From an uncultured Oscillibacter sp. (lineage in GTDB: Bacteria > Bacillota > Clostridia > Oscillospirales > Oscillospiraceae), in contig CAMXNV010000051.1 of NCBI GenBank assembly GCA_947245315.1, positions 1-11,507 of the forward strand: DNA of 11,507 bases, read 5' to 3'. Below the pieces are notes generated by a model. The model ran no database searches, had not been told where the DNA came from, and was given only the letters and a program-made list of their open reading frames with translations. The position numbers and the translations under genes were made by a program. This document shows, in pieces, positions 1 to 7,286 of the stretch (the stretch's first letter is position 1; each line of letters begins with the position of its first letter).

Positions 1-7
1 CCACTTG

Positions 8-54
8 CCTCTCCCTTTGGGAGAGGTGGCACGGCGGAGCCGTGACGGAGAGGG
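8..54. repeat. Intergenic palindromic repeat, two adjacent hairpins
   Basis: Two perfect hairpins stand side by side: CCTCTCCC (8-15) with GGGAGAGG (19-26) around a TTT loop, and CACGGC (30-35) with GCCGTG (39-44) around GGA. A further copy of GGAGAGG at 47-53 could pair with 8-14 instead, so two alternative folds exist. From general knowledge, sequence of this type recurs between genes in Oscillospiraceae genomes. It occurs only once in this window, so its repetitive nature is inferred. The open frames crossing it have no gene-like features. Confidence 0.55.
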
Positions 55-76
55 CTTCCCCCGGAATCTCTCATGC

Positions 77-155
77 ATCGATAGAACACCCTGTAGGGAA
101 GGGGCTCTGCCCCCTTCCGTCCTCCGGGAGTGCCCTGCTTCCGGTAGACGGGGCC
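77..155 (+). repeat. Partial copy of the GTAGGG composite inverted-repeat element
   Basis: ATCGATAGA (77-85), a 7-base spacer and GTAGGG (93-98) lead into a perfect 8-bp hairpin, GGAAGGGG (97-104) with CCCCTTCC (111-118), followed by GTCCTCCGGGA and a GC-rich tail. The reverse complement of about 8841-8880 has the same order with the same 7-base spacer, and unit 2 of the cluster at 8891 also matches. This copy lacks the closing CCCCTAC end and runs into a different hairpin at 159, so it appears truncated or fused. Confidence 0.6.
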
Positions 156-158
156 CCA

Positions 159-190
159 AGGCTCCCTCTAAGAGGGAGGCTTTTTTGTTT
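159..190 (+). terminator. Rho-independent terminator-like hairpin, plus strand
   Basis: The arm GCTCCCTCT (161-169) pairs with AGAGGGAGGC (171-180), with one bulged G and a few innermost bases left open as the loop, and is followed at once by TTTTTTGTTT (181-190). This is a standard intrinsic terminator for plus-strand transcription. No plus-strand gene lies before it here, so it probably ends a gene to the left of the window. It may instead belong to the repeat material at 1-155. Confidence 0.55.
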
Positions 191-551
191 AGAGCGTGGG
201 GCCCGGTCCCCAGACCGGGCCATTCCCCTGGGAGCGCCATGCTCCCGGCAGCCGCCCCCTTCAAAATCCAAACCCCTGAAACCGCTCCGGCTCCAGGGGT
301 TGAATTGTTTCGTTTTCAAAACGTTTTGTAATATATTCCAGGCTAAATTCCCTTGCGTAGTCACTCCGCCGCAGTTCCAGACCCCCCTCAGCTCCTCTCA
401 AGGGCCCTTTTCCCCTTTTCGATCTTAAGAACTTCGATGCAAAAGGGACTAACCGGCGGAATCCCACAGATCTGACTGTAATGCAAAATTACTTTACATT
501 CATTGCCGTCTCACTTTTTCAGGACCTCCGGTGGCCTCGGAGACCCTCTCC
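191..551. other. Non-coding stretch with several hairpins, no gene seen
   Basis: No convincing gene is present. Visible structures are a perfect hairpin GGCCCGGTC (200-208) with GACCGGGCC (213-221), a second GGGAGC (230-235) with GCTCCC (241-246), and a third AACCCCTG (271-278) with CAGGGGTT (294-301) followed by a moderately T-rich run. A symmetric operator-like site at 317-328 is listed separately. The open frames crossing this stretch overlap one another on both strands, lack ribosome binding sites and resemble no family I recognise. From 340 to 551, downstream of degV, I see no further structured signal. Confidence 0.6.
305..334 (+). promoter_or_regulatory. Possible promoter with LacI-type operator in its spacer
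   Basis: CAAAACGTTTTG at 317-328 is a perfect 12-base palindrome with the central CG typical of LacI/GalR/CcpA-family operators. An overlapping second symmetry, CGTTTT-C-AAAACG, spans 311-323. The palindrome lies between a -35-like TTGTTT (305-310) and a -10-like TAATAT (329-334) with 18-base spacing, the classic layout of a repressible promoter. It faces right, toward the 3' end of the minus-strand degV gene, and no plus-strand gene follows. It may be a remnant or serve an undetected RNA or a gene outside the window. Confidence 0.35.
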
Positions 552-1391
552 TTACTTCCGCAACAGGATCAGCCCCAGCGTGCCGGGGCCGCAGTGGCAG
601 AATATCGTGCAGCCCGCCTTGGCCTCCAGAATCTCCTCGAAGCGGCCATCCTCTTTTAGAATCTCTCGGGCGATGCCCGCCAGCTCGTCCTCGGGGCAGG
701 TGTCCACGATGAAGGCCCGCCGGAGGTCCAGGTCCGTCCGGTCCTGAATCCGGTCCCGCACGTAGTCCCCTACCACCTTGGCAATGTTCCCTCGGTACTT
801 CCTGGTCACCGACATCTTGTTCCCAATCACGTCCACACAGGGGTGGAGTTTCAGCAAATTGGCCCCCAGGGCCGTGACGGCGGAGCAGCGCCCGCCCTTT
901 TTCATGTAGTCCAGCCGGTCCAGGACAAAGCTGGTCTCCAGCCGGGGCGTCATGTCCTCCAGCAGGTCCAGAATCTCCCCGATGGACTTCCCCGCCCGGG
1001 CGCTCTCCGCGGCGGCCAGGACCAGCAGCCCGTGGCCCACGGTCAAGTTCTCGGAGTCCACCACGTAGACCTCCGGCACCTCCTCCGCCGCCAGCCTGGC
1101 GTTTTGACAGCAGCAGGAGAAGCCGCTGCCGATATTGATATGGAGGACCGCGTCGTACTGCCCGGTCAAAGTCCGGAAGGTCTCCTCATAGTCCGCCGCG
1201 TTGACCGCGTTGGTCGTGGTGATCTCTCCCCCGGCCTCCACATGGGCCGCGATATCCGCCGTCCGGATGTCCACCCCGTCATGGTACAGCCGCCCTGCCT
1301 TGACCACCCCCAGGGGGAAGACGGTGATGTCGTACTGCTCCAGCAGCCGGGCCGGCAGGTCACAGGTGCTGTCGGTGGTAATTTTAATCAT
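552..1391 (-). CDS. DegV family fatty-acid-binding protein
   Basis: The product is 279 residues, the normal length for the DegV family. These cytoplasmic proteins hold one fatty acid and, as FakB, present it to the kinase FakA for phosphorylation and membrane lipid synthesis. The N-terminal IKITTDSTCDLP (residues 2-13), the region around GSGFSCCCQNARLAA (88-102) and the C-terminal CHCGPGTLG (265-273) match the family. The usual SGTYQ or SSCYQ segment is replaced by SCCCQ with Cys93-95. The start at 1391 is chosen because AGGAG lies five bases upstream and family homology begins there; an in-frame extension to 1616 is non-homologous and crosses the promoter and terminator hairpin. It has its own promoter and stands apart from the sugar operon. 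No fakA-like kinase is nearby, so the partner is unknown. Confidence 0.9.
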   Translation of the reverse strand: MIKITTDSTCDLPARLLEQYDITVFPLGVVKAGRLYHDGVDIRTADIAAHVEAGGEITTTNAVNAADYEETFRTLTGQYDAVLHINIGSGFSCCCQNARLAAEEVPEVYVVDSENLTVGHGLLVLAAAESARAGKSIGEILDLLEDMTPRLETSFVLDRLDYMKKGGRCSAVTALGANLLKLHPCVDVIGNKMSVTRKYRGNIAKVVGDYVRDRIQDRTDLDLRRAFIVDTCPEDELAGIAREILKEDGRFEEILEAKAGCTIFCHCGPGTLGLILLRK

Positions 1392-1436
1392 AGGAGCTCC
1401 TTCCGGGCCCGGAAATCCCGGGTCCTTGTCCTCATA

Positions 1437-1478
1437 AACTCCGCCTGGCGGCGGGATTGCACACGCGGAGTTATTATA
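1437..1478 (-). promoter_or_regulatory. degV promoter (extended -10) with adjacent inverted repeat
   Basis: On the minus strand TATAAT occupies 1478-1473 and is preceded by TGG, giving a perfect extended -10 (TGnTATAAT). No good -35 is seen. An 8-bp perfect inverted repeat, AACTCCGC at 1472-1465 with GCGGAGTT at 1444-1437, starts immediately after the -10. It could be a repressor site over the transcription start or a hairpin at the 5' end of the mRNA. The leader to the start codon is about 75 bases. It also contains a 14-base palindrome, TTCCGGGCCCGGAA (1401-1414), next to the ribosome binding site. Confidence 0.6.
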
Positions 1479-1587
1479 CCACAGATCTTTATAGAAATCC
1501 ATAGCGAACCCGCCGGGAAAACCGCCAAATGTGCGCCCTTGAGAGCGGCGGCCCTTCTCGAAATTCCCGAAGGCCCTCGAATACGGG

Positions 1588-1623
1588 AAAGCAGACGGAA
1601 CCCCAAAAGGCTCCATCTGCTTT
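1588..1623. terminator. Strong hairpin after the sugar operon, probable terminator
   Basis: The arms 1588-1602 and 1609-1623 pair over 15 bp with two G-U pairs around a six-base loop. The hairpin sits about 50 bases past the stop codon of the last operon gene and before the degV promoter, where a terminator is expected. On the minus strand only CTTT follows, a poor U-tract. On the plus strand the 3' side reads TTTTCAGCGTTTTTT, a better tract. It may act in both directions; for the operon its efficiency is uncertain. Confidence 0.5.
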
Positions 1624-1672
1624 TCAGCGTTTTTTATAGGGACAAGGGCCCCTCCTCACGGGCGCTCCGTCC

Positions 1673-2698
1673 TCAGGGGCGCATCAAAATCTTATACCCG
1701 GTTTTGGCGGCGGTATCCGCCACCGCCTGCTCCCACTGCTCCAGGGGATAGATTTTCGTAATCAGCTTCTCCAGCTTCAAACGGCGCTCCTTCAGCAGCC
1801 GCAGGGTCAGCTCAAAGGAGCTCCGCTCCGCCGCGAAGCTGTTGACGATGTGCTTCTCCCCAATCAGGGCCCCGTTCATGTCAAAGGGGATGGCCTTGCC
1901 GAAGAGACACACCTGCACATACTGCCCCAGGGGCCGCAGGACTTTCAGGCAGGTATCCGCCGACGCGGGAACCCCCGCGCATTCATAGGCCACGTCGAAG
2001 CCCTCTCCGCCGCTCAGGCGGCGGCCCAGCTCCTTCACGTCCTCCTTCGTCACGTCCACCGCCAGGTCCGCCCCCAGCTCCCTGGCCAGGGCCAGCCGCC
2101 CGCCGTCCATGGCCGTGCCGCCGACGGTCACGTGGGCCCCGGCGATCTTCGCCAGCTGAGCCACCAGCTGGCCCATGATGCCGGGGCCGGAGACGTACAC
2201 GTAGTCCCCCGCCCGAATCTTCAAGACCTCCAGGACGGAGCGGGTGCAGCAGCTCACGGGCTCCGACAGCGCCGCCTCCTCCAGGGAGACCCCCTCCGGG
2301 ATACGGAAGGCCCGATCCGCCTTCACCGTCACGTACTCCGCCATGGCCCCGTCCATACCGGAGCCGATGGACCTCTGCTGGGCGCATTTCAGCTCCAGGC
2401 CCTCGCGGCAGCTTTTGCACTGGCCGCAGGCGTAGCCCACCGTCATGGAGATCACCCGGTCCCCGGGCTGAAACGCCGTCACCTCCGCCCCCGCGGCGTC
2501 CACGACGCCGCTGTACTCGTGGCCCATGGTCACCGGCAGCTCCGCCGGGTACTCGTCCCCAATGATGTGCATGTCCGTGCCGCAGATGCCCACATAGGAC
2601 ACCCGGACCCGAATTTCATCCGCCGCCGGGACGGGGACCGGGACCTCGCACAGGGCCACGCCCCCCGGGCCGGGATGCAGTTTCCGCAATGCCTTCAT
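1673..2698 (-). CDS. Zinc-dependent medium-chain alcohol/polyol dehydrogenase
   Basis: The 341-residue product belongs to the sorbitol/threonine dehydrogenase branch of the zinc-containing medium-chain dehydrogenases. The GroES-like domain carries the catalytic zinc residues Cys39 (GICGTD) and His60-Glu61 (GHEY), the structural zinc cysteines 91, 94, 97 and 105, and a conserved Glu146 (SEP). The nucleotide-binding motif GPGIMG is at 171-176. The usual acidic residue at the end of the second Rossmann strand is replaced by GGTAMD, so NAD versus NADP is unclear. Likely role: reversible oxidation of a hydroxyl on the sugar, polyol or sugar acid handled by this operon; the substrate cannot be read from sequence. 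It is the last operon gene, starting 14 bases after the lactonase stop, with GAGAGGGG as ribosome binding site. Confidence 0.88.
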   Translation of the reverse strand: MKALRKLHPGPGGVALCEVPVPVPAADEIRVRVSYVGICGTDMHIIGDEYPAELPVTMGHEYSGVVDAAGAEVTAFQPGDRVISMTVGYACGQCKSCREGLELKCAQQRSIGSGMDGAMAEYVTVKADRAFRIPEGVSLEEAALSEPVSCCTRSVLEVLKIRAGDYVYVSGPGIMGQLVAQLAKIAGAHVTVGGTAMDGGRLALARELGADLAVDVTKEDVKELGRRLSGGEGFDVAYECAGVPASADTCLKVLRPLGQYVQVCLFGKAIPFDMNGALIGEKHIVNSFAAERSSFELTLRLLKERRLKLEKLITKIYPLEQWEQAVADTAAKTGYKILMRP

Positions 2699-2712
2699 GT
2701 GCCGGTCCCCTC

Positions 2713-3612
2713 TCAAAACTTGTTCAGCCTCGTGCCCCTGACGCCGGGCTTCACCCGGAAGAGGCATCCCGCCAGGGGCTGGGCCTCCCGCTCCTCCGCC
2801 GTCAGGCCGATGCTGGCCGTGGTGATGTACAGCTCGTCCAGCGCCTCGCCGCCGAAGCAGCAGCAGGACACCTGGGCGCAGGGCAGGGGAATCTCCGCCA
2901 GGGTCTCCCCGGTCTCCGGATCGATGCGGGAGACCTTCCAGCCCCCAAAGTGGGCCACCCAGAGCTTCCCCTCCTCGTCGATGGTCATGCCGTCGGGCAC
3001 CCCTTGGTCCGGGGCCACCCGGGCCACCGTGCGGCAGTTCGAGATGCTCCCCGCCTCCCGGTCGAAGTCGAAGGCGAAGACGCACTGGGTGGTGGAGTCC
3101 ACGTAGTACAGCACCGTCTCGTCCGCGTTCCAGATCAGGCCGTTGGAGATGCCCACACCCCCGAAGAGCTTTTCAATCCGGCCGTCCGGCTCCAGCTTGT
3201 AGAAGCTGCCGGTGACCTCGAGCTCCCGCTCCGGCTGGTTGGCCGTCATGGACATGGAGCCGAACCACAGGCGGCCCCGGGAGTCCGCCTTTCCGTCGTT
3301 CAGGCGGTTGTTGGAAATCTCCCGCTCCAAATCGCTGACCTCCAGCAGGGTTCTCTTCTCCAGGTCGTAAAGATAAATCCCGTCCTGTAGGGTCAGCAGC
3401 ACCCGGCCGTCCCGTGTGGGGACGGCGCAGCCGATGTGCTTGCCGATCTCCCAGGTCTCGTTCTCTCCGGCGGCGGGGTCGTAGCGGTGGAGCCAGTCCC
3501 CCCGTCCGCCCTCCGTCAGGCCGTCGATCCAATAGAGCTTCTTGCTCTCCCCGTCCCACCAGGGGCCCTCCCCCAGGACGCTGTGACTCTCAAGAACGAC
3601 TTCCGGCTTCAT
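2713..3612 (-). CDS. SMP-30/gluconolactonase family sugar lactonase
   Basis: The 299-residue product is a full-length SMP-30/LRE-family beta-propeller, a metal-dependent enzyme that hydrolyses aldonolactones to sugar acids. The expected metal ligands are Glu15 (LGEGPWWD), Asn157 (GISNG) and Asp207 (VPDGM). The substrate-side Arg103 and Asn105 sit in NNRLNDGK, as in regucalcin-type enzymes. There is no signal peptide, so it acts in the cytoplasm. The start overlaps the 3' end of the dehydrogenase gene by 23 bases in another frame, implying coupled translation. Next to two dehydrogenases and a xylFGH-type importer it would open the lactone made by sugar oxidation, as xylonolactonase (XylC) does in Caulobacter. 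Whether the substrate is a pentono- or hexonolactone is unknown. A run of three cysteines (250-252) sits in the late propeller. Confidence 0.88.
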   Translation of the reverse strand: MKPEVVLESHSVLGEGPWWDGESKKLYWIDGLTEGGRGDWLHRYDPAAGENETWEIGKHIGCAVPTRDGRVLLTLQDGIYLYDLEKRTLLEVSDLEREISNNRLNDGKADSRGRLWFGSMSMTANQPERELEVTGSFYKLEPDGRIEKLFGGVGISNGLIWNADETVLYYVDSTTQCVFAFDFDREAGSISNCRTVARVAPDQGVPDGMTIDEEGKLWVAHFGGWKVSRIDPETGETLAEIPLPCAQVSCCCFGGEALDELYITTASIGLTAEEREAQPLAGCLFRVKPGVRGTRLNKF

Positions 3613-4441
3613 CTTCCCTCATCCTTTCCGCCGACGCGTCAAACGCGTAGTATTTGGGGATCGTGCCGAACTCCATGCCTCCGGAGACGTTCAGGGCCAC
3701 GCCGGTGATGTAACCGGCCCAGGGGCTCAGCAGGAACAGGGCCGCGGCGCCCACCTCCTCCGGCGTGCCGCCCCGGCCCAGCCAGGAGTAGTGGTCGCAA
3801 CGCTGGGCGTAGGCCTCCGGGTCGGCCACCTTTTTCATCTCGTTCAAAAACAGGTCCGTCACGATGTGCCCGGGGCAGATGGCGTTGACCCGCACGCCGT
3901 GCCGGGCCTCCTCGATGGAGAGGGTCTGGGTCAGGGAGATGATGCCCCCCTTGGTGGAGGAGTAGCCCGCCGTCTGCTCCTGGCCCACCCGGGCCAGGAT
4001 GCTGGACATGTTCACGATGGCCCCCTTGGTCTTCCGGAGATGGGGGATGGCGTACTTGCAGCCGTAGAACTCCCCCATCAGGTTGCAGGCCAGCACGTTC
4101 TGATAGCTCTCAATGCTCATATCGCAGGCGTCCAGGTGGGCCGGGACATACCCGGCATTGTTCACCATGCCGTCCAGGCGGCCGAAGCGCTCCACCGCCG
4201 CGTCCACCAGGGCCTTTACCTGCTCCGGCTTGGAGACGTCACAGGGCTGGAAGACGCAGGTCCCCTTCCCCAGGGCGGTGAGCCTGGCCGCCGCCTCCCG
4301 GCCCAGGTCCTCCCGGCGGGCGGCGATCATCACATCCATCCCCGCCTCCACGAACGCCTGGGCGCAGCCGTATCCGATTCCCGTGTTGCCGCCGGTGACG
4401 ACGGCGGCCTTCCCCCGCATCAGTTCTTCAATTGGTCTCAT
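3590..4441 (-). CDS. Short-chain dehydrogenase/reductase (SDR)
   Basis: The product is 283 residues, a classical SDR with a C-terminal tail of about 25 residues beyond the core. Motifs are the cofactor-binding TGGNTGIG (16-23), Asp68 (CDVS), NNAG (94-97), Asn120, and the catalytic Ser147, Tyr160 and Lys164 (YSSTK), followed by the CPGHIVTD loop. Arg42-Arg43 after the second strand suggest a preference for NADP. Given the lactonase overlapping its 3' end, a sugar 1-dehydrogenase producing an aldonolactone (as XylB in Caulobacter) is attractive. A ketose or keto-acid reductase of the glucose-dehydrogenase/KduD type fits equally well. The start at 4441 has AGGAGG five bases upstream and follows the permease stop by 31 bases; an in-frame extension to 4543 lies inside the permease gene and was rejected. 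Confidence 0.88.
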   Translation of the reverse strand: MRPIEELMRGKAAVVTGGNTGIGYGCAQAFVEAGMDVMIAARREDLGREAAARLTALGKGTCVFQPCDVSKPEQVKALVDAAVERFGRLDGMVNNAGYVPAHLDACDMSIESYQNVLACNLMGEFYGCKYAIPHLRKTKGAIVNMSSILARVGQEQTAGYSSTKGGIISLTQTLSIEEARHGVRVNAICPGHIVTDLFLNEMKKVADPEAYAQRCDHYSWLGRGGTPEEVGAAALFLLSPWAGYITGVALNVSGGMEFGTIPKYYAFDASAERMREDEAGSRS

Positions 4442-4472
4442 GGCATCCTCCTGTTGTTCAATTCCCCCGCCG

Positions 4473-5672
4473 TCACCGGGACTTCCAGCGGGTGGCCACG
4501 TCCATCCACACGGCCAGCAGCAGCACCACGCCCTTGGTGACATACTGGGCTTGGGAGGGCAGGTTCATGATGGACATTCCGTTGTTGATGCTGGCCATAA
4601 TCAGCGCCCCGATGACGGCCCCCGGGACGCTCACCTCCCCGCCCATGGTGCTGGTGCCCCCGATGATGGCGGCGGAGATGACGTCCATTTCCATGTTCTG
4701 CCCGGCGGAGGCCGCGGCGGAGTTCAGCCGGGCGGTGTAGACAATGCTGCTCAGGGCGCACATCAGGCCCTCCACCACGAAGATCAGGAAGGTGATCCTC
4801 TTGACGTCGATGCCGGAGAGCCGGGCGGCGTCCCGGCTGCCGCCGATGGCGTGGACGTATTTGCCGAACTTCGTGTTGTAGGAGATGAAGGTGAACAGCA
4901 CCGTGCACAGCCCCGCCAGGACCAGGGCGGCGGGGATGCCCAGGTGGGCCGCCAGCACCGCCGAGGCCGCCATGATGGCGGCGCAGGCCACGCCGATTTT
5001 AATGGCCAGGAACCACCCCGGGGCCGCCGCCAGCTGATAGGCCCGCTTGGACCGGGCCGCCCGCAGCTGGGACACGGCGTAGACCGCGCAGAGCGCCGCG
5101 CCGGTGAGCAGCGCCGTGTCGTTCAGCCCCTCGCCGCCGCTGAAAATCCCGGGGATATAGGCCTGGCCGATGGCCTTGAAGCCGTCCTTCATGGGGCTGA
5201 TGGTGACGCCCTGGGTCACCATCATGCAGCCCCCCTGGAAAATCTGCATCCCCGCCAGGGTCACGATGAAGGCCGGCACGCCCCGATAGGCCACCCAGTA
5301 GCCCTGGAAGGCCCCCAGGAGCATGCCCACCGCCAGGACGATCAAGATGGTGGGCAGCACCCCCAGGCCCAGGTTCACCATGCAGGCCCCGGCGATGGCC
5401 CCGGCGATGGCCCCGGTGAAGCCCACGAAGGAGCCGATGGACAGGTCGATGTGCCCGGCGATCAGCACCCAGACAATGGAGGTGGCCGCGATGGCCGTGG
5501 AGGCCGATTGGAGCGCCAGGTTCGATAAATTCCGGGCGGAGACGAAGGTGCCCCCGGTGAGGAGGGAGAACCCCGCCCAAATCAGGGCCAGCACCCCCAG
5601 CATGACGATCTGCCAGGCGCTTCCCCCGAACTCCAGGGAGATCAGCTCCCGCACGCCTCTCTTCTCTTCCAT
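4473..5672 (-). CDS. xylH: XylH-like pentose ABC transporter permease
   Basis: The 399-residue, very hydrophobic protein has about ten predicted membrane segments and belongs to the CUT2 (ribose/xylose) permease family; E. coli XylH is of similar length. Landmarks shared with XylH are the SARNLSNL region after the first membrane helix, HIDLSIGS (about 74-81), VAYRGVPAFIVTLAG, the cytoplasmic AIGGSRDAARLSGIDV loop that contacts the ATPase, AIIGGTSTMGG, and a C-terminus reading LLLAVWMDVAT. It forms the membrane channel for the sugar delivered by the binding protein. The start at 5672 is two bases after the xylG-like stop, with its ribosome binding site inside the end of that gene. A longer in-frame reading to 5945 lies within the ATPase gene. 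The symbol reflects family resemblance; xylose as substrate is not shown. Confidence 0.9.
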   Translation of the reverse strand: MEEKRGVRELISLEFGGSAWQIVMLGVLALIWAGFSLLTGGTFVSARNLSNLALQSASTAIAATSIVWVLIAGHIDLSIGSFVGFTGAIAGAIAGACMVNLGLGVLPTILIVLAVGMLLGAFQGYWVAYRGVPAFIVTLAGMQIFQGGCMMVTQGVTISPMKDGFKAIGQAYIPGIFSGGEGLNDTALLTGAALCAVYAVSQLRAARSKRAYQLAAAPGWFLAIKIGVACAAIMAASAVLAAHLGIPAALVLAGLCTVLFTFISYNTKFGKYVHAIGGSRDAARLSGIDVKRITFLIFVVEGLMCALSSIVYTARLNSAAASAGQNMEMDVISAAIIGGTSTMGGEVSVPGAVIGALIMASINNGMSIMNLPSQAQYVTKGVVLLLAVWMDVATRWKSR

Positions 5673-5674
5673 AC

Positions 5675-7195
5675 TCAAACGCCTCCTGTCGCGTAGCGCA
5701 TCACGGTCTCCTGGGTCAGCCGCCGCTCCGTGTTGTCCAAAATGCCCGTCAGCCGCCCCTCGTGCATCACCGCGATCCGGTCGCTCATGCCCAGAAGCTC
5801 GGGCAGCTCCGAGGAGATCATGATGATGCTGACCCCCTGCAAAATCAGACGGTTCAATAGGTTGTAGATTTCGTACTTGGCCCCCACGTCGATGCCCCGG
5901 GTGGGCTCGTCCACGATGAGAATCTTGGGGTCCGTCAGCAGCCACTTCCCCAGGACCACCTTCTGCTGGTTGCTCCCGGAGAGGTTCACCGCCATCTGCC
6001 TGGGCGAGGGGGTCTTGATCTTCATCTCGTCGATGTACCGGCGCACGGCGCGCATCCGCTTGCCCCCGTTGAGAATCCCCAGGGTGGAGAACTTATCCAG
6101 CGCCGCCAGGGACATGTTGTCCTCAATGTCCATAAACATGTTCAGCCCGTAGCGCTTCCGGTCCTCCGAGAGGTAGGAGATTCCCTGGCGGATGGCATCC
6201 AGGGGCCGCCTGATCTGAATCCGCCGCCCCTCCAGGTACACCTCCCCTTTGCTGTAGGAGCGGTACTCCCCGAAGAGGCTCATGGCCAGCTCCGTGCGCC
6301 CCGCGCCCACCAGGCCGGAGAAGCCCAGAATTTCGCCCCGGCGGAGGGTGAAACTGACGCCGTCCACCAGCCGCCTCCCCCGGCGCTCCGGGTCCGTCAG
6401 GGTCCAGTCCCGGACCTCCGGGAGGGGCTCCCCGGGCTGGTGCTCCACCCGGGGGAAGAGCTCCTTCAGCTCCCGGCCCACCATGCGGGCGATGACCTGG
6501 TCCTGGGTCAGCTCCTTGGCGGGGGCGGTGCCCACACTCCTGCCGTCCCGGAGGACGGTGACCCAGTCCGCCACGGCGAAGACCTCGTCCAGCTTGTGGG
6601 TGATGAAGACGCAGGTCACCCCCTGCCCCCGGAGCTCCCGCATGATGCCCAGGAGGTTCTCGCTCTCCGTCTCCGTCAGGGGGGCCGTGGGCTCGTCCAG
6701 GATCAGCAGCTTGGCCCGCTTGGACAGGGCCTTGGCGATCTCCACCAGCTGCTGCCGGCCGATGCCCAGGTTGATCACCGGCGTCAGCGGGTTCACCCGT
6801 AGGCCCACCCGCTCCAAAAAGCCCTTGGCCCGGCGGACGGTCTCGTGGAGCTGGATCACGCCGTGGGACGTCAGCTCGTCCCCCAGGAAAATGTTCTCCG
6901 CGATGTTCATATTTTTGAGGAGGGCCAGCTCCTGATAGATGATGGCAATGCCCGCGTCCTCGCTGTCCCGGATGGTCTGGAAGGCCCGGACCTCCCCGTC
7001 GAAGCGCAGGGTGCCCCCGTAGGTCCCCTTGGGGTAGACGCCGCTGATGATTTTCATCAGCGTGGACTTTCCCGCGCCGTTCTCGCCGACGATGGCGTGA
7101 ATCTCGCCCCTTCGGATTTCCAGCGTCACCCCGTCCAGGGCCTTGACGCCGGGGAATTCCTTGGTGATGTCCTCCAGTTCAAGGATGTTTTCCAT
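5675..7195 (-). CDS. xylG: XylG-like sugar ABC transporter, duplicated ATPase
   Basis: The 506-residue protein has two fused ATP-binding domains, typical of CUT2 sugar importers. Domain 1 has Walker A GENGAGKST (37-45), Gln88 of the Q-loop, a variant signature LGIGRQQ (143-149), Walker B LLILDEPT (163-170) and switch His200. Domain 2 has the family's degenerate Walker A GLVGAGRT (294-301, Arg instead of Lys), signature LSGSNQQK (405-412) and Walker B ILIVDEPT (425-432), with Ser where a switch His would be. Thus only one site should be fully catalytic, as in RbsA and XylG. The insert YPKGTYGGTLRF (54-65) and QELALLKNMNIAENIFLGDE are close to XylG; the MmsA/GguA group is the nearest alternative. 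AGGAGG lies five bases before the start. It powers import together with the preceding and following genes. Confidence 0.92.
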   Translation of the reverse strand: MENILELEDITKEFPGVKALDGVTLEIRRGEIHAIVGENGAGKSTLMKIISGVYPKGTYGGTLRFDGEVRAFQTIRDSEDAGIAIIYQELALLKNMNIAENIFLGDELTSHGVIQLHETVRRAKGFLERVGLRVNPLTPVINLGIGRQQLVEIAKALSKRAKLLILDEPTAPLTETESENLLGIMRELRGQGVTCVFITHKLDEVFAVADWVTVLRDGRSVGTAPAKELTQDQVIARMVGRELKELFPRVEHQPGEPLPEVRDWTLTDPERRGRRLVDGVSFTLRRGEILGFSGLVGAGRTELAMSLFGEYRSYSKGEVYLEGRRIQIRRPLDAIRQGISYLSEDRKRYGLNMFMDIEDNMSLAALDKFSTLGILNGGKRMRAVRRYIDEMKIKTPSPRQMAVNLSGSNQQKVVLGKWLLTDPKILIVDEPTRGIDVGAKYEIYNLLNRLILQGVSIIMISSELPELLGMSDRIAVMHEGRLTGILDNTERRLTQETVMRYATGGV

Positions 7196-7240
7196 GCCTG
7201 CCTCCTGGGTGTTCGTTTCGGTCCTGGCGGGCCCGGAACC

Positions 7241-7264
7241 GGGAGGCGGCGCTCCGCCGCCCCC
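7241..7264 (-). other. Hairpin between xylF-like and xylG-like genes
   Basis: The 91-base gap holds a perfect 7-bp hairpin, GGCGGCG (7245-7251) with CGCCGCC (7255-7261) around three bases, extended by three more pairs past one bulged base. A second small hairpin, CCCG-GAAC-CGGG, is next to it at 7232-7243. No U-tract follows, so it is not a standard terminator. In many sugar importers a stable hairpin after the binding-protein gene protects the upstream mRNA and keeps the binding protein in excess. That role is inferred here. Confidence 0.5.
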
Positions 7265-7286
7265 CGCCCGGGGTCCGCTCTGCCTC

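Noticed and set aside
1391..1616. 75-codon N-terminal extension of the DegV frame
   Set aside because: The extension has no DegV homology, crosses the degV promoter and the operon hairpin, and the start at 1391 has a good ribosome binding site.
1850..3106. Long plus-strand open frame of 418 codons opposite the lactonase and dehydrogenase genes, and similar antisense frames at 843-1751, 4113-5528, 7143-8423 and 10229-11377 (minus)
   Set aside because: They mirror GC-rich genes with clear family motifs, have low-complexity His/Gly/Pro/Arg-rich products, and lack ribosome binding sites.
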